Positions 51,861-62,126 of a stretch of 64,000 bases of DNA are shown here, one piece after another; position 1 is the stretch's first letter, and each line of letters begins with the position of its first letter. The notes beneath the pieces are model-generated. The model ran no database searches, was not told the origin of the DNA, and was given only the letters and a program-made list of their open reading frames with translations. This stretch comes from Deltaproteobacteria bacterium (GTDB taxonomy: Bacteria; Bdellovibrionota; Bdellovibrionia; Bdellovibrionales; Bdellovibrionaceae): assembly GCA_013286585.1 (NCBI GenBank), contig JABDFK010000003.1:1-64000 (forward strand). Reading direction: 5' to 3'. Position numbers and translations under genes: made by a program.

Positions 51861-52931
51861 ATGGCAAGTGTTGATGAACTGTTTAAAATAATGATTGAAC
51901 AGGGGGCGTCCGATCTTCACATCACCAGTGGAGCTCCTCCTTACCTGAGGCTGCATGGAAACATGCTGCCCATGAACTTTAAAAACCTTTCGAATCAAGA
52001 CGTTCAAGGTCTCATCTTCGAAATTCTTTCAGAGAAACAGAAGAAGCAATTCATCGAAAAATGGGAGCTTGATTTCGCCTATGCAGCACCAGAAGGCTTA
52101 GGCCGATTTCGCTGCAATGTCTTCATGCAGCGAAAAGGTTTGGGCGCCGTCTTTCGTACAATCCCAGAGAAAATCAAAACTCCCGAAGAGCTGAATCTGC
52201 CTAAAGCCATCATGGACATGATTGATTGTGACAAGGGCTTGGTGTTGGTCACCGGTCCCACGGGATCTGGTAAGTCCACCACTTTGGCGGCGCTGATTCA
52301 CCACATTAACATGACCAAAGATTGCCACATCATCACGGTCGAAGACCCCATCGAGTTCGTGCACCAAAATATCAAGTGTTTGATCAATCAGCGCGAAGTT
52401 GGCTCTCACACAAAATCGTTTGCTAATGCACTGAAAAGCGCACTGCGGGAAGATCCAGATATCATGCTGGTCGGAGAGCTTCGTGACCTTGAAACCATTG
52501 CGCTGGCATTGACCGCCGCCGAAACGGGCCACTTGGTTTTTGCGACTTTGCACACGAATTCTGCCGCCAAAACCATTGACCGGATCATTGACGTTTTTCC
52601 TGAGGGGCAACAGGCACAGATTCGCGCCATGCTTTCAGAGTCTCTTCGTGGAGTGGTGGCACAGACTCTTTTCCCGCGTGCGGATGGTGCCGGCCGCGTT
52701 GCAGCCTACGAAATCATGCGCAACAATCGCGCCGTTGCGAACTTGATTCGCGAGGGCAAGAATCATCAGATTACGTCGGCCATTCAGACTGGCTCCAAGT
52801 CCGGAATGATCCTTTTTGAAAAATACATCGATGACTTGGTCAAAAAAGGCAAGGTTTCAAAAACCGATGCCATGAGCTTCTTGGGTGGGGAAGAAAACAC
52901 CACGGGAATTATGGAAAAAAAGGCGATCTAA
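51861..52931 (+). CDS. pilT: Twitching motility ATPase PilT
   Basis: The hexameric ATPase that retracts type IV pili. SDLHITSGAPPYLRLHGNM begins the N-terminal PAS-like domain, VTGPTGSGKSTTLAALIHHI is Walker A, EDPIEFVH the Asp box, GELRDLETIALALTAAETGH Walker B region, and FATLHTNSA the His box. NLIREGKNHQI, the C-terminal PilT element needed for retraction, marks PilT rather than PilB. The 356 residues are full length. It supports surface motility or prey attachment by pili. Confidence 0.96.
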   Translation: MASVDELFKIMIEQGASDLHITSGAPPYLRLHGNMLPMNFKNLSNQDVQGLIFEILSEKQKKQFIEKWELDFAYAAPEGLGRFRCNVFMQRKGLGAVFRTIPEKIKTPEELNLPKAIMDMIDCDKGLVLVTGPTGSGKSTTLAALIHHINMTKDCHIITVEDPIEFVHQNIKCLINQREVGSHTKSFANALKSALREDPDIMLVGELRDLETIALALTAAETGHLVFATLHTNSAAKTIDRIIDVFPEGQQAQIRAMLSESLRGVVAQTLFPRADGAGRVAAYEIMRNNRAVANLIREGKNHQITSAIQTGSKSGMILFEKYIDDLVKKGKVSKTDAMSFLGGEENTTGIMEKKAI

Positions 52932-53081
52932 TTTCGGTTCTCAGTTCTCGGTCCTCGGTCCTCTGACCAAGGAGAGGCAACTGTGATCGGCTCTGGATCT
53001 GTAGAATTCAGTTTTCACGAACTAACTGTTCCTGGTCCGGGCCAGTGAACCGAGGACTCTGGACTGAAATCATGAGCGTAC
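52932..53081. other. Gap with CTCGGTC-type repeats and an inverted repeat
   Basis: Contains tandem CTCGGTC-like units (52947-52963) and a 9-bp inverted repeat GTCCTCGGT/ACCGAGGAC (52951-52959 with 53049-53057) spanning the converging ends of pilT and the next gene. No gene is seen. Confidence 0.4.
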
Positions 53082-53453
53082 TTAAAAATTCCAGGCCCAT
53101 GCCAGAGTTGATTTTGGATTCCTATTTTTTTGAATCAACTCGCGAACCGGGTCTAACCCCACCGTCTGATTCTGGTTCTGATCATACGATTGCGTGGCCA
53201 CATACGTTGCGCCTCCGATCATTCCCAGTGCTAATCCTGTGGTGATATTTCCGATGTGGTTTCCGGGATCGCCATAAAAACTGAGTGTGCTGATGCCAAG
53301 AACTGCTCCGCCAAGTCCGCAAAAAATGACGGTGGCTATGTTTCGTCGCAGGCTGGTGGTGGTGCTCACCGAGCTCTGGGCTTGGCTTGCACTTGGCGCC
53401 ACCAACAAAGAAAAAGTGAGAATGAAAATCTGTGCCCAAACTACTAAACGCAT
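53082..53453 (-). CDS. Small exported or membrane protein of unknown function
   Basis: A 123-residue product with a signal peptide (VVWAQIFILTFSLLVAPSAS then QAQ) and two further hydrophobic Gly-rich segments (IATVIFCGLGGAVLGISTL, IGNITTGLALGMIGGATYVA). It could be a small inner membrane protein with periplasmic tails. There is no recognised family. It lies divergent from the phosphorylase gene. Confidence 0.55.
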   Translation of the reverse strand: MRLVVWAQIFILTFSLLVAPSASQAQSSVSTTTSLRRNIATVIFCGLGGAVLGISTLSFYGDPGNHIGNITTGLALGMIGGATYVATQSYDQNQNQTVGLDPVRELIQKNRNPKSTLAWAWNF

Positions 53454-53535
53454 TTTTTAGCCTTCTTTGACTTTTAACTCTTGGGTTGTTAGCTTCGACT
53501 CCACCATAAGGGGAAGACTTGTGCAAGGCGGAACG

Positions 53536-54834
53536 ATGGTAGCCACAATTATAGCGTCAGAGGTTATCAAAAAAAAGCGCGACGGCGGCCGACTTTCCCC
53601 AGTTGAAATCACCGAGTTCATCAAAGCCTACACAGAGGGAACTCTGCCTGATTACCAAATGTCAGCGCTGCTGATGGCGATTTTTTTGCGCGGCATGGAC
53701 GAGCCCGAAACGTTGGCCCTCACCAGCGCCATGCTTCACTCGGGAACTGTTTTGGACTTCAAAGAAATCCCCGTCGCCAAAGTGGATAAGCACAGCACCG
53801 GCGGAGTCGGCGACAAAACCAGTTTAATTCTGGGACCTATCGTGGCCTCTTGTGGCTTGGCCGTGCCCATGATTTCTGGACGAGGCCTGGGTCACACCGG
53901 TGGCACCCTGGACAAACTGGAAAGTATCCCCGGGTTCAACGTAAACCTAAGTTTATCGGAATTTAAATCCGCCGTTAAAAAGCATCACATCGCCTTCATC
54001 GGTCAGACCAAAGAGATTTGCCCTGCCGATAAGAAAATTTATGCCCTTCGTGATGTCACTGGGACCGTTGAAAGCCTGCCGCTGATTTGCGCTTCGATCA
54101 TGTCCAAAAAGTTGGCGGAAGGAATCGACGCTTTGGTCTTGGATGTTAAGTTTGGTACGGGCGCCTTTATGAAAAATAAGTCCGATGCCGAAAAATTGGC
54201 GCTGGGTCTTTGCTCCATCGCGCGCGGCTATGGAAAAAAAGTTTCTGCCCTGCTCACAAACATGGATCAACCCTTGGGAAATGCCTCCGGAAATTCACTA
54301 GAGATCGAAGAATGTCTGGAAATTTTGAAGGGTGGGGCTTCGGCCCCGGACACCCGCGAACTCTCGCTGCAGTTGGCGGCTAAAATGTTGGTCCTTGGAG
54401 GCGCCGCAAGTGACGCAACCTCCGCTTACAAAAAATGCTCGGAGGCTCTCAGTAGCGGTCGTGCCTATGAAAAATTTGAAGAACTCTGCCAAATTCATGG
54501 CGGCCATCTCAAGGAATTGCCACGACCGAAATTTCATCTGGAAATCAAAGCCAAAGAAAATGGCTATATTCAGTCCTTCGACACAGAAAAAATCGGCATG
54601 GTCGGAGTCCGAATCAAAGCCGGCAGGGCTGTGACCACTGACGTGATCGAACCAACCGCGGGTATTATTACTCACAGTAAAATCGGCGGCAAAGTTCAAC
54701 GCGGCGATGTTCTTTACTCGCTTCATGGCGCCAATCTAGACTTACTAAAAATGTCTGAGGCCGAGCTAGCTGCAACCATCAAACTTTCTGATACACCTGT
54801 CACGGCACCCGACTTAATTTGGAAGGAAATTTAA
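53536..54834 (+). CDS. deoA: Thymidine / pyrimidine-nucleoside phosphorylase
   Basis: Splits thymidine or uridine with phosphate to free base and (deoxy)ribose 1-phosphate. Family marks: KKRDGGRLSPVEITEFIKAY, DKHSTGGVGDKTSLILGPIV (phosphate and metal site), MISGRGLGHTGGTLDKLESI and DVKFGTGAFMKN. The 432 residues fit DeoA/Pdp. The ATG at 53536 is favoured over 53467 for AAGGCGGA upstream and because it begins at the family start. It is paired with a purine nucleoside phosphorylase 3 bp downstream: nucleoside salvage, useful to a predator digesting nucleic acids. Confidence 0.92.
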   Translation: MVATIIASEVIKKKRDGGRLSPVEITEFIKAYTEGTLPDYQMSALLMAIFLRGMDEPETLALTSAMLHSGTVLDFKEIPVAKVDKHSTGGVGDKTSLILGPIVASCGLAVPMISGRGLGHTGGTLDKLESIPGFNVNLSLSEFKSAVKKHHIAFIGQTKEICPADKKIYALRDVTGTVESLPLICASIMSKKLAEGIDALVLDVKFGTGAFMKNKSDAEKLALGLCSIARGYGKKVSALLTNMDQPLGNASGNSLEIEECLEILKGGASAPDTRELSLQLAAKMLVLGGAASDATSAYKKCSEALSSGRAYEKFEELCQIHGGHLKELPRPKFHLEIKAKENGYIQSFDTEKIGMVGVRIKAGRAVTTDVIEPTAGIITHSKIGGKVQRGDVLYSLHGANLDLLKMSEAELAATIKLSDTPVTAPDLIWKEI

Positions 54835-54837
54835 TTC

Positions 54838-55668
54838 ATGGAAAGCTTCGCCAACACCGTTCAAAAACTTCAAGAGACCGTGCACTTCCTGCGCTCTAAA
54901 ACTACGACCAAACCTACGGTTGGTGTGGTCCTGGGCTCTGGCCTTGGCGCTTTCGTGAACGAGATCCAGGTTGAAACTAAAATCGCCTTTCACGAAATTC
55001 CGAACTTTATGCCCACCACTGTTGAGGGCCATCAGGGCAATTTGATCTTCGGAAAAGTCGGCCCCCATCAGGTCGTGGCTCTCCAGGGCCGCAATCATTT
55101 TTATGAGGGACACTCGATGGACACTGTGGTGTTTCCGACGCGTGTGTTGGCGCTCATGGGAGTGCAAATTTTGGTGCTGACAAATTCCGCCGGCGGAATG
55201 GCCGATGGTATGCAGGCGGGTGATTTCATGATCATCGATGATCATATTAATTTTGTTGGCAACAATCCCTTGATCGGCCCCAACATCAAAGAGTTCGGAC
55301 CACGCTTCCCTGACATGACAGAAGCTTATGATCGAAAGCTCACAGAGTTGCTAGAAAACGTCATGAAAAAAAATAAGGTCCGCTATCATCGCGGTGTTTA
55401 CGGTGGACTCACTGGACCTACTTATGAAACTCCGGCAGAGGTTCGCTTTCTAAAACTAGCTGGTTGTTCGGCGGTCGGTATGAGCACCGTCTCTGAGTGC
55501 ATCGCTGCCAATCACATGGGCCTGCGGGTAGCGGCTATCAGTTGTATCTCCAATCTGGCGGCCGGAATTGCCAAACATAAGCTCACTCACGATGAAGTCA
55601 CAGAGACCGGACGCCGGGTGGAAAAAGACTTCACTCGGGTGCTGAAAGAGTTCATTACCTCGATCTAA
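54838..55668 (+). CDS. Purine nucleoside phosphorylase (trimeric type)
   Basis: Phosphorolysis of inosine/guanosine-type nucleosides. VGVVLGSGLGAFV (phosphate loop), VEGHQGNLIFGKV, LQGRNHFYEGHSMDTVVFPT, LTNSAGGMADGMQAGDFMII and GLTGPTYETPAEVRFLKLAG, with GMSTVSECIAANH, are the hallmark segments of the trimeric PNP/MTAP family. The 276 residues are normal. It is 3 bp downstream of the pyrimidine phosphorylase gene and ends the salvage operon. Confidence 0.94.
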   Translation: MESFANTVQKLQETVHFLRSKTTTKPTVGVVLGSGLGAFVNEIQVETKIAFHEIPNFMPTTVEGHQGNLIFGKVGPHQVVALQGRNHFYEGHSMDTVVFPTRVLALMGVQILVLTNSAGGMADGMQAGDFMIIDDHINFVGNNPLIGPNIKEFGPRFPDMTEAYDRKLTELLENVMKKNKVRYHRGVYGGLTGPTYETPAEVRFLKLAGCSAVGMSTVSECIAANHMGLRVAAISCISNLAAGIAKHKLTHDEVTETGRRVEKDFTRVLKEFITSI

Positions 55669-55810
55669 GTCCGGTTTCAGTTTTCTCGACTCAATTCAAG
55701 ACACAATCCCCCCGAATAGCTAACCGGTGCTTGTTCACCATACTGTCTGAGTTAAAGAGTCGCCACGACGGCGGCCCTCCACTGAGGCAGAGCCCGGAAA
55801 AGGGGACTGA

Positions 55811-57112
55811 ATGCCGGTTCAACGGATTGGACTTAGATTTGCCAGCGCTTTATCTTTGAGTTTTATTCTTGGCGCTTGCTCTAATAACACTATGAATGGG
55901 GTTTTCCCCAACACCCAACAGGAGACTGGCCAAAGCAATCCCGATGCATGCTCTAGCTCTTCTCTGATCCAAAATCGCTTCATCGTTAAATGGGCCGACG
56001 GCCACACCAGCGTGGAGTCCGGCGAAAACGCAGAGACCTTTAAACGGAAATTCATTGCTCCAAGAATGGGAAAAATCACCCACGTCGAGTTCGATCAAAA
56101 ACTTCACATCCAACAAGAGCAGACGCCAGCAGCGTCACCCAACGTAGATCCACCGCCCAACTGGGGCCAAGATATCGTGCAGGCATCCAGCGCTTGGAAC
56201 GCCGGGATCAACGGACAAGGTGTTCTCGTTGGAGTGGTGGACGCCGCTGTCGACTACACTCACCCACAAATCAAGCCGCGTTTGGCCGCAAATCTTGCCG
56301 AGGTGAATGGAAAATCCGGAATCGACGACGACGGCAATGGTTTCATCGATGACCTCTACGGCTGGGATTTCGAGCAGAACGTCCCCGACCCTCACAAAAT
56401 TATTTATCCCATGCCGGTGAATCCTGCGGATGATGGAAATATCCACGGAACTCATGTGTCGGGAATCATTGCGGCCGATCACAAAACGGGAAAAATGCAA
56501 GGCATCGCACCAGAGGCCCAGATCGTGCCGGCCAACTTTATGGATAGCAGTGGAAGTGGATCTTTGGGTGCTGCCATTCAAGCCATTGAATACGTTTCTT
56601 CCCGAGGAGTGAAAGTCATCAATGCCTCTTGGGGAGGCTCTAGTTGCTCGCAGGCCTTGAAGACGACGATTGCGGGGCTAGCGGCGAAAAATATCTTGTT
56701 CGTGGTCGCCAGTGGAAATGACTTCCATGATTTGGATATGGTGCCCGACTACCCCGCCAACTTTACTTTCGATCATCAGATCACCGTCGCGGCCAGTAAT
56801 TCCAATGATATTCTAACGGCGTTTTCCAACAACAGTTACAACTTCGTGCACCTAGGAGCCCCTGGCCAGACGATTTACAGTACGATTCCAGGCCCCGCCG
56901 GATATAAAAATTTGGACGGAACCAGCATGGCGACACCTTTCGTGACCGGTACCGCCGCACTTTTGTGGAGCCTTCGACCCAATGCGACTTACGCGCAAAT
57001 CAAGCAAGCCATTTTGGCTGGAACTGATTACCGCTCCTTTCGAGTTAAAACTCAAGGTCGTTTGAATATCTCTAATTCAATCAACGCTTTGAAGCAGATG
57101 CTTCCTCAATAA
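55811..57112 (+). CDS. Subtilisin-like serine protease, lipoprotein (S8 family)
   Basis: A 433-residue protease with a lipobox (FILGACS, Cys about residue 23). A pro-domain-like segment (RFIVKWADGHTSVESGE, about 55-115) precedes the catalytic domain: Asp in GVVDAAVDYTHPQI, His in NIHGTHVSGIIAADH, oxyanion Asn in VVASGND, and Ser in LDGTSMATPFVTGTAALLW. An Asp-rich DDDGNGFIDDLYGWDF insertion is common in this subgroup. It is probably anchored in the outer membrane; secreted S8 proteases are frequent in predatory bacteria. Confidence 0.92.
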   Translation: MPVQRIGLRFASALSLSFILGACSNNTMNGVFPNTQQETGQSNPDACSSSSLIQNRFIVKWADGHTSVESGENAETFKRKFIAPRMGKITHVEFDQKLHIQQEQTPAASPNVDPPPNWGQDIVQASSAWNAGINGQGVLVGVVDAAVDYTHPQIKPRLAANLAEVNGKSGIDDDGNGFIDDLYGWDFEQNVPDPHKIIYPMPVNPADDGNIHGTHVSGIIAADHKTGKMQGIAPEAQIVPANFMDSSGSGSLGAAIQAIEYVSSRGVKVINASWGGSSCSQALKTTIAGLAAKNILFVVASGNDFHDLDMVPDYPANFTFDHQITVAASNSNDILTAFSNNSYNFVHLGAPGQTIYSTIPGPAGYKNLDGTSMATPFVTGTAALLWSLRPNATYAQIKQAILAGTDYRSFRVKTQGRLNISNSINALKQMLPQ

Positions 57113-57164
57113 AATGCCGCAAGGCCTTTTCGCGTGATGAGGCCTGATTCCCTATGTTAGAAAA

Positions 57165-57210
57165 ATCCTTTGTTCCTCGAATGGATAGCTCTCTAGGTAG
57201 AGCAAAGGAT
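57165..57210 (+). promoter_or_regulatory. asnS leader: ribosome-site stem with tRNA D-arm-like hairpin
   Basis: ATCCTTTG (57165-57172) pairs with CAAAGGAT (57203-57210), which contains the AAGGA ribosome binding site 4 nt before the asnS ATG. Inside, GCTCT/AGAGC (57188-57192 with 57199-57203) forms a second stem. The 19 nt at 57186-57204 match the D arm of the tRNA-Phe in this window at 16 of 19 positions. Confidence 0.55.
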
Positions 57211-57214
57211 CTTT

Positions 57215-58504
57215 ATGCGTTATTACATTTCCGACCTCGGCAAGCATGTGGGTCAAAAAATCGAATTGAAGGGCTGGGCCTATAACTCTCGTTCTTCGGG
57301 AAAAGTGAAGTTTCTAGAGCTGCGCGATGGCACCGGGATGGTGTCCTGCGTTTTCTTCAAAGGCGAGTGTGATGAGGCCGCGTTCAATGAATTTGAAAAA
57401 ATCACGCAAGAGTGTTCGCTCAAAGTCGAAGGCACAGTCCGCAAACATCCCAAACACGAAAATGTTTATGAAATCGGAGCCACGGCCTTTGAGATCATTG
57501 GCACCGCTGAAAATTATCCGATCTCTCCGAAAGAGCACGGCACTGATTTTTTAATGGAGAACCGCCATCTTTGGTTGCGCTCGAAACGACAAATGGCCGT
57601 GTTGCATGTCCGCCATGAGATTATTTCCGCCATCCGAGATTTTTTTGACGGTCGCGGTTTCACCCTCACGGATGCGCCGATTTTTACTCCTAGTGCCTGT
57701 GAAGGTACGACCAATCTTTTTGAAACTAAATATTTCGATGAAAAAATGTATCTGTCGCAAAGCGGACAGCTTTATATGGAGGCGACGGCGGCGGCTCTGG
57801 GAAAAGTGTATTGCTTTGGCCCCACCTTTCGCGCAGAGAAATCAAAAACTCGGCGCCACTTGATTGAATTCTGGATGGTCGAACCCGAGGTGGCTTTCAA
57901 CGACATGTACGACAACATGGATTTGGCCGAAGAATTTGTGGAATACATCGTTCAGCGCTGTCTCACCAACTGTTCCGACGAGCTCAAAACCTTAGAGCGC
58001 GACATTTCGAAACTAGCGCCGGTGAAAAAACCTTTCCCGCGTCTGCACTATCGTGAGGCCGTCGACATGATTCTGAAAGAAAATCCGGCATTCATCAATG
58101 GCGATGATTTTGGAGCTCCGGATGAAGCCATAGTCTCTGCCAAATTTGATCGTCCCGTTTTCGTTCATCACTTTCCTTCTGCGGTGAAGGCCTTCTACAT
58201 GAAAGAAGATCCCAAGGATCGCGGCTTCGCGATGGGAAGCGATTTGCTGGCCAGCGAAGGTTACGGCGAAATCATCGGTGGCGGTCAGCGTGAGGACAAT
58301 CTGGGAATTCTCGAAAAGAAGATTCAAGAGCACGGTTTAAAGGAAGAAGATTTTAAATGGTATTTGGATCTTCGGCGCTATGGCACTTTTCAACACGCGG
58401 GTTTTGGTTTGGGCATCGAGCGCACAGTCGCTTGGGTCTGTGGTCTTCCGCACGTTCGCGAAACAATTCCATTCCCTCGTCTTTATGGCCGAAGCTATCC
58501 TTAA
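57215..58504 (+). CDS. asnS: Asparaginyl-tRNA synthetase
   Basis: Charges tRNA-Asn. The N-terminal OB-fold anticodon domain (residues 1-100, [20 protein letters not shown] then ELRDGTG) precedes the class II catalytic domain: motif 2 in [20 protein letters not shown] then MVEPE, and motif 3 in [20 protein letters not shown]. The long insert and the [11 protein letters not shown] wording distinguish AsnRS from AspRS/LysRS. At 429 residues it is slightly shorter than E. coli. The leader shows possible autoregulatory structure. Confidence 0.95.
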   Translation: MRYYISDLGKHVGQKIELKGWAYNSRSSGKVKFLELRDGTGMVSCVFFKGECDEAAFNEFEKITQECSLKVEGTVRKHPKHENVYEIGATAFEIIGTAENYPISPKEHGTDFLMENRHLWLRSKRQMAVLHVRHEIISAIRDFFDGRGFTLTDAPIFTPSACEGTTNLFETKYFDEKMYLSQSGQLYMEATAAALGKVYCFGPTFRAEKSKTRRHLIEFWMVEPEVAFNDMYDNMDLAEEFVEYIVQRCLTNCSDELKTLERDISKLAPVKKPFPRLHYREAVDMILKENPAFINGDDFGAPDEAIVSAKFDRPVFVHHFPSAVKAFYMKEDPKDRGFAMGSDLLASEGYGEIIGGGQREDNLGILEKKIQEHGLKEEDFKWYLDLRRYGTFQHAGFGLGIERTVAWVCGLPHVRETIPFPRLYGRSYP

Positions 58505-58516
58505 GGAGATTTTAAT

Positions 58517-60079
58517 ATGGACGCAGAAATCACCACTCAAGCACGACTGCAAGATCTTGATCAGCGAAACGAACACGCCATGCTGGGTGGCGGGACTGCT
58601 CGGGTTGAAAAACACAAGCAGGGTGGTCGGCTCACGGCCCGAGAGCGCTTAGACGTGTTGCTAGATCCAGGAAGCTTCGTAGAGATGGATCGCTTCGTCG
58701 TTCATCGCTGTGAAAATTTCGGCATGAATGAAAATCGCGTTCCAGGCGACGGCGTCGTGACTGGTTACGGTCGCGTGAATGGAAAATTAGTTTACGTTTA
58801 CGCGCAGGACTTCACTGTCATCGGTGGCTCGATGTCGCGCACTCAGGCCAACAAGATTTGCAAGATCATGGATTTGGCTCTAAAAAATGGTGCGCCGATG
58901 GTGGGTCTTAACGACTCTGGCGGCGCCCGCATCCAAGAGGGCGTCGAATCCTTGGGTGGCTATGCCGACATTTTCACTCGCAATGTCACTTCCAGCGGAG
59001 TCATTCCACAGATCACTGGCATTATGGGGCCGTGCGCGGGCGGTGCCGTCTACAGTCCTAGCATCACGGATTTCGTTTTCATGGTGAAGAACTCTAGTTA
59101 CATGTTTGTCACTGGACCAGAGGTGATCAAGGCCGTGACTCATGAAGAAGTCACTAAGGAAGCACTTGGCGGAGCGACCACTCACGCTAGCAAATCCGGC
59201 GTGGCCCATTTTGCTTGCGAAAACGATAAGCATCAATTGCTGCTCATTCGTGAGCTTCTTAGTTTCCTGCCATCCAATAACTTGGATGATCCCCCCACTT
59301 TACCCACAGCGGATCGTCCCGACCGAATCTGTGAAACATTGAATACGCTGATTCCAGATAGTCCCAAAAAACCTTACGACATGTTGTCGCTGATCACAGA
59401 AGTGGTCGACGAGTCTTACTTTCTTGAGGTGCACAAGCATTTCGCTCAAAACATCATCGTCGGTTTTGCCCGATTGAACGGTCGCAGTGTCGGCATCGTG
59501 GCCAACCAGCCACAGATTTTGGCCGGCTGTCTGAACATCGAGGCCAGCCGAAAGGCCGCGCGCTTCATTCGTTTTTGTGATGCCTTTAATATCCCCATCA
59601 TTTCATTCGTCGATGTTCCCGGCTTTTTGCCAGGAACAGAGCAAGAGTGGAACGCGATCATCACCCACGGTGCAAAGCTTCTCTATGCTTACGCAGAAGC
59701 CACCGTGCCTAAAATCACGTTGGTCACACGCAAGGCTTACGGTGGCGCTTACATCGTGATGGGATCTAAGCTTTTACGCTCGGACATTAATTTGGCCTAT
59801 CCCACAGCAGAAATTGCAGTGATGGGAGCCGATGGTGCCGTGAACGTCATCTTCCAAAAAGAAATTGCTAAGTCCAAAGATCCTGCCGCCGAAAGAGCGC
59901 GCCTAGTGAAAGATTACGAAGAAAAATTCGGAAATCCTTACTTGTCAGCAGAGCTTGGATACACGGACGAGGTGATAGAGCCTGCGATGACTCGCAAGCG
60001 CTTGATTGATTCGTTGGAAATGCTGAAAAATAAGCGTGAAACCAATCCGCCTAAAAAGCACGGCAATATTCCCCTTTAG
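58517..60079 (+). CDS. Acyl-CoA carboxylase, carboxyltransferase subunit (PccB-like)
   Basis: Transfers CO2 from carboxybiotin to an acyl-CoA, most likely propionyl-CoA. The 520 residues hold the two crotonase-like halves: [60 protein letters not shown] in the first and [49 protein letters not shown]-type ([18 protein letters not shown]) in the second. Together with the next two genes it forms a complete three-subunit carboxylase. Confidence 0.9.
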   Translation: MDAEITTQARLQDLDQRNEHAMLGGGTARVEKHKQGGRLTARERLDVLLDPGSFVEMDRFVVHRCENFGMNENRVPGDGVVTGYGRVNGKLVYVYAQDFTVIGGSMSRTQANKICKIMDLALKNGAPMVGLNDSGGARIQEGVESLGGYADIFTRNVTSSGVIPQITGIMGPCAGGAVYSPSITDFVFMVKNSSYMFVTGPEVIKAVTHEEVTKEALGGATTHASKSGVAHFACENDKHQLLLIRELLSFLPSNNLDDPPTLPTADRPDRICETLNTLIPDSPKKPYDMLSLITEVVDESYFLEVHKHFAQNIIVGFARLNGRSVGIVANQPQILAGCLNIEASRKAARFIRFCDAFNIPIISFVDVPGFLPGTEQEWNAIITHGAKLLYAYAEATVPKITLVTRKAYGGAYIVMGSKLLRSDINLAYPTAEIAVMGADGAVNVIFQKEIAKSKDPAAERARLVKDYEEKFGNPYLSAELGYTDEVIEPAMTRKRLIDSLEMLKNKRETNPPKKHGNIPL

Positions 60080-60094
60080 TTATTGGAGCCTCAT

Positions 60095-61591
60095 ATGTTT
60101 AAGAAAATATTAATAGCTAATCGTGGTGAGATTTCCCTTCGCGTGACCAGGGCCTGCCGTGAATTGGGGATCCGAAGTGTCGCGGTGTTTTCGGACGCCG
60201 ATCGTGAAAGCTTGCACGTGTTTCTGGCGGACGAGGCCTACAACATCGGACCTGCTCCCAGTAAAGAATCCTATTTGAATATTCCGAAAATCATTGAAGT
60301 GGCCAAGCAGTGTGGCGCTGAAGCCATTCATCCTGGCTATGGATTTTTATCAGAAAATACCAATTTCGCCCGGGCCTGTAAGGCCGCTGGAATTGTGTTC
60401 ATCGGACCCACTCCAGAAAATATTGAAGCCATGGGTGATAAACTTTCAGCCAAGGCGCTGATGAAAAAGGCAAAGGTTCCGACAGTGCCTGGAAGCGACG
60501 GACCCGTTGAAACTGCTGCCGAAGCTCTGAGTATCGCAAAAAAAATCGGTTTTCCGATCATCATTAAAGCATCGGCCGGAGGTGGCGGCAAAGGAATGCG
60601 GGTCGTTCGCCAAGAGTCTGAAGTTGAAAGTGCCTTCCGAGCTTGTCAGTCTGAAGGACTGAACTACTTCGCCGATAAAACAGTTTATATCGAGAAGTTC
60701 ATCAACGATCCCAAGCATATCGAGATTCAAGTCTTCGGTGACACACATGGAAACGTGGTCCATCTCTTCGAGCGCGAGTGCTCGGTGCAACGACGACATC
60801 AGAAGCTGATCGAAGAGGCGCCTAGTCCTTCTGTGCCCCAAGAAGTTCGCCTGAAAATGGGGGACTCGGCCGTTCGTGCTGCTAAGCAAATCAATTATGT
60901 CGGTGCGGGAACCATTGAATTTATTTTCGACAATACCACCAAAGAGTTTTTCTTTATGGAGATGAACACCCGCCTGCAGGTGGAACATCCCATCACCGAA
61001 ATTACGACTAGAACTGACCTGGTGAAAGAACAAATTTATGTGGCGCTTGGGCGGCCCCTGTCTTTCAAGCAATCCGATATTAAACAATACGGCCATGCCA
61101 TCGAAGTTCGTGTGTGTGCCGAAGACCCAGAAACTTACAAACCAAGCCCAGGACTGATCCGCGCCTGCCGACATCCGCAAGGCCCCTTTGTTCGTGTGGA
61201 CTCTTATGCCTACCCTGGATATGAAGTTCCCATCTACTACGATCCGATGATTGCGAAGGTGATCACCTGGGGTGAAACTCGTGATGAGGCCATCGAGCGA
61301 ATGCAGCGGGCGCTGACGGAATTTATTTTGTCCGGAATTAAATCCAATATCGCCCTTCATCGCACGATTCTAAAGCATCCCAAATTTAGGGATGGCTCTT
61401 ACACGACGCAATTTCTGGAAAAGAACTTCGAACTGATGGAGCCCGAACTTTTTGCCGAGGTCGACGATCACGTTTTCCTTATCGCGGCCGCCATCACTGC
61501 CTACAACGACCGACGCTCCAAAGATGTGAGCGGATTGAATATTAGCTCCAGTTGGAAAAAAATTGGACGCAAAATGATGTTGAGGACCTAA
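60095..61591 (+). CDS. Biotin carboxylase subunit of acyl-CoA carboxylase
   Basis: ATP-dependent carboxylation of biotin. FKKILIANRGEISLRVTRAC begins the preATP-grasp domain; ASAGGGGKGMRVVRQE is the ATP-binding glycine loop, ERECSVQRRHQKLIEEAPS the catalytic region, and FMEMNTRLQVEHPITEITT the metal/biotin site. The 498 residues match AccC/PccA without a fused biotin domain; the biotin domain is the separate next gene. The ATG at 60095 (GGAG 6 nt upstream) is preferred over a TTG at 60083. Confidence 0.94.
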   Translation: MFKKILIANRGEISLRVTRACRELGIRSVAVFSDADRESLHVFLADEAYNIGPAPSKESYLNIPKIIEVAKQCGAEAIHPGYGFLSENTNFARACKAAGIVFIGPTPENIEAMGDKLSAKALMKKAKVPTVPGSDGPVETAAEALSIAKKIGFPIIIKASAGGGGKGMRVVRQESEVESAFRACQSEGLNYFADKTVYIEKFINDPKHIEIQVFGDTHGNVVHLFERECSVQRRHQKLIEEAPSPSVPQEVRLKMGDSAVRAAKQINYVGAGTIEFIFDNTTKEFFFMEMNTRLQVEHPITEITTRTDLVKEQIYVALGRPLSFKQSDIKQYGHAIEVRVCAEDPETYKPSPGLIRACRHPQGPFVRVDSYAYPGYEVPIYYDPMIAKVITWGETRDEAIERMQRALTEFILSGIKSNIALHRTILKHPKFRDGSYTTQFLEKNFELMEPELFAEVDDHVFLIAAAITAYNDRRSKDVSGLNISSSWKKIGRKMMLRT

Positions 61592-61593
61592 GT

Positions 61594-62121
61594 ATGTATT
61601 TTGAAGCTGAGATTAAAAATGGAAGATACAAGGTCGATGTCACCGAAGGTCGTCACCAGTGGAAGATATCCATCCAGAAAGAAAACGAATCCTGGGTTCA
61701 CCATGAGATTCTGAAGTCCGATTATCGCCGATCAGAGTCCTACTTTAGTTTTTTGTTCAAAGGCGTTAGCTACATGATGGACGTGGTCGGTAAAGACACT
61801 CAATACACCGTGTTCACGCGCAACTCTTTCCGCAACGTCAAGATCTTCAATGACGAAATGCTCTTGCATGAGTCTTTAAAACGCGGCGGTGGTTTTGGCG
61901 GCGACATGGAGCTGAAATCCGGAATGCCAGGAAAAATCATCGAAATCTTCGTCAAAGTGGGCGATGTGATCAAGGCCAACAAGCCTTTGCTGATTATGGA
62001 AGCCATGAAGATGGAAAATGAGATGCGCGCGACCGCCGACGTGAAGATCAAAGAAATTTGCATCAAACAAGGTGACAGCGTCGAGAGTGGTGCGCTCTTG
62101 CTGAAGTTTGAAAAGCCGTAA
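61594..62121 (+). CDS. Biotin carboxyl carrier protein of acyl-CoA carboxylase
   Basis: A 175-residue protein. The C-terminal 75 residues are a biotinyl domain (LKSGMPGKIIEIFVKVGDVI, then IMEAMKMENEMRATADVKI); the Lys in EAMKM would carry biotin. The N-terminal 95 residues resemble the BT (linker) region that holds subunits together in propionyl-CoA carboxylase. The ATG at 61594 lies 2 bp after the biotin carboxylase stop; AGGA is about 9 nt upstream. Confidence 0.9.
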   Translation: MYFEAEIKNGRYKVDVTEGRHQWKISIQKENESWVHHEILKSDYRRSESYFSFLFKGVSYMMDVVGKDTQYTVFTRNSFRNVKIFNDEMLLHESLKRGGGFGGDMELKSGMPGKIIEIFVKVGDVIKANKPLLIMEAMKMENEMRATADVKIKEICIKQGDSVESGALLLKFEKP

Positions 62122-62126
62122 ATCGG

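Noticed and set aside
52932-53081. Minisatellite or regulatory repeat locus
   Set aside because: Only two or three imperfect short units; best read as a converging-gene spacer with weak terminator potential.
60446-61360. 304-codon open frame antisense to the biotin carboxylase gene
   Set aside because: Shadow of a highly conserved gene; no recognisable protein features.
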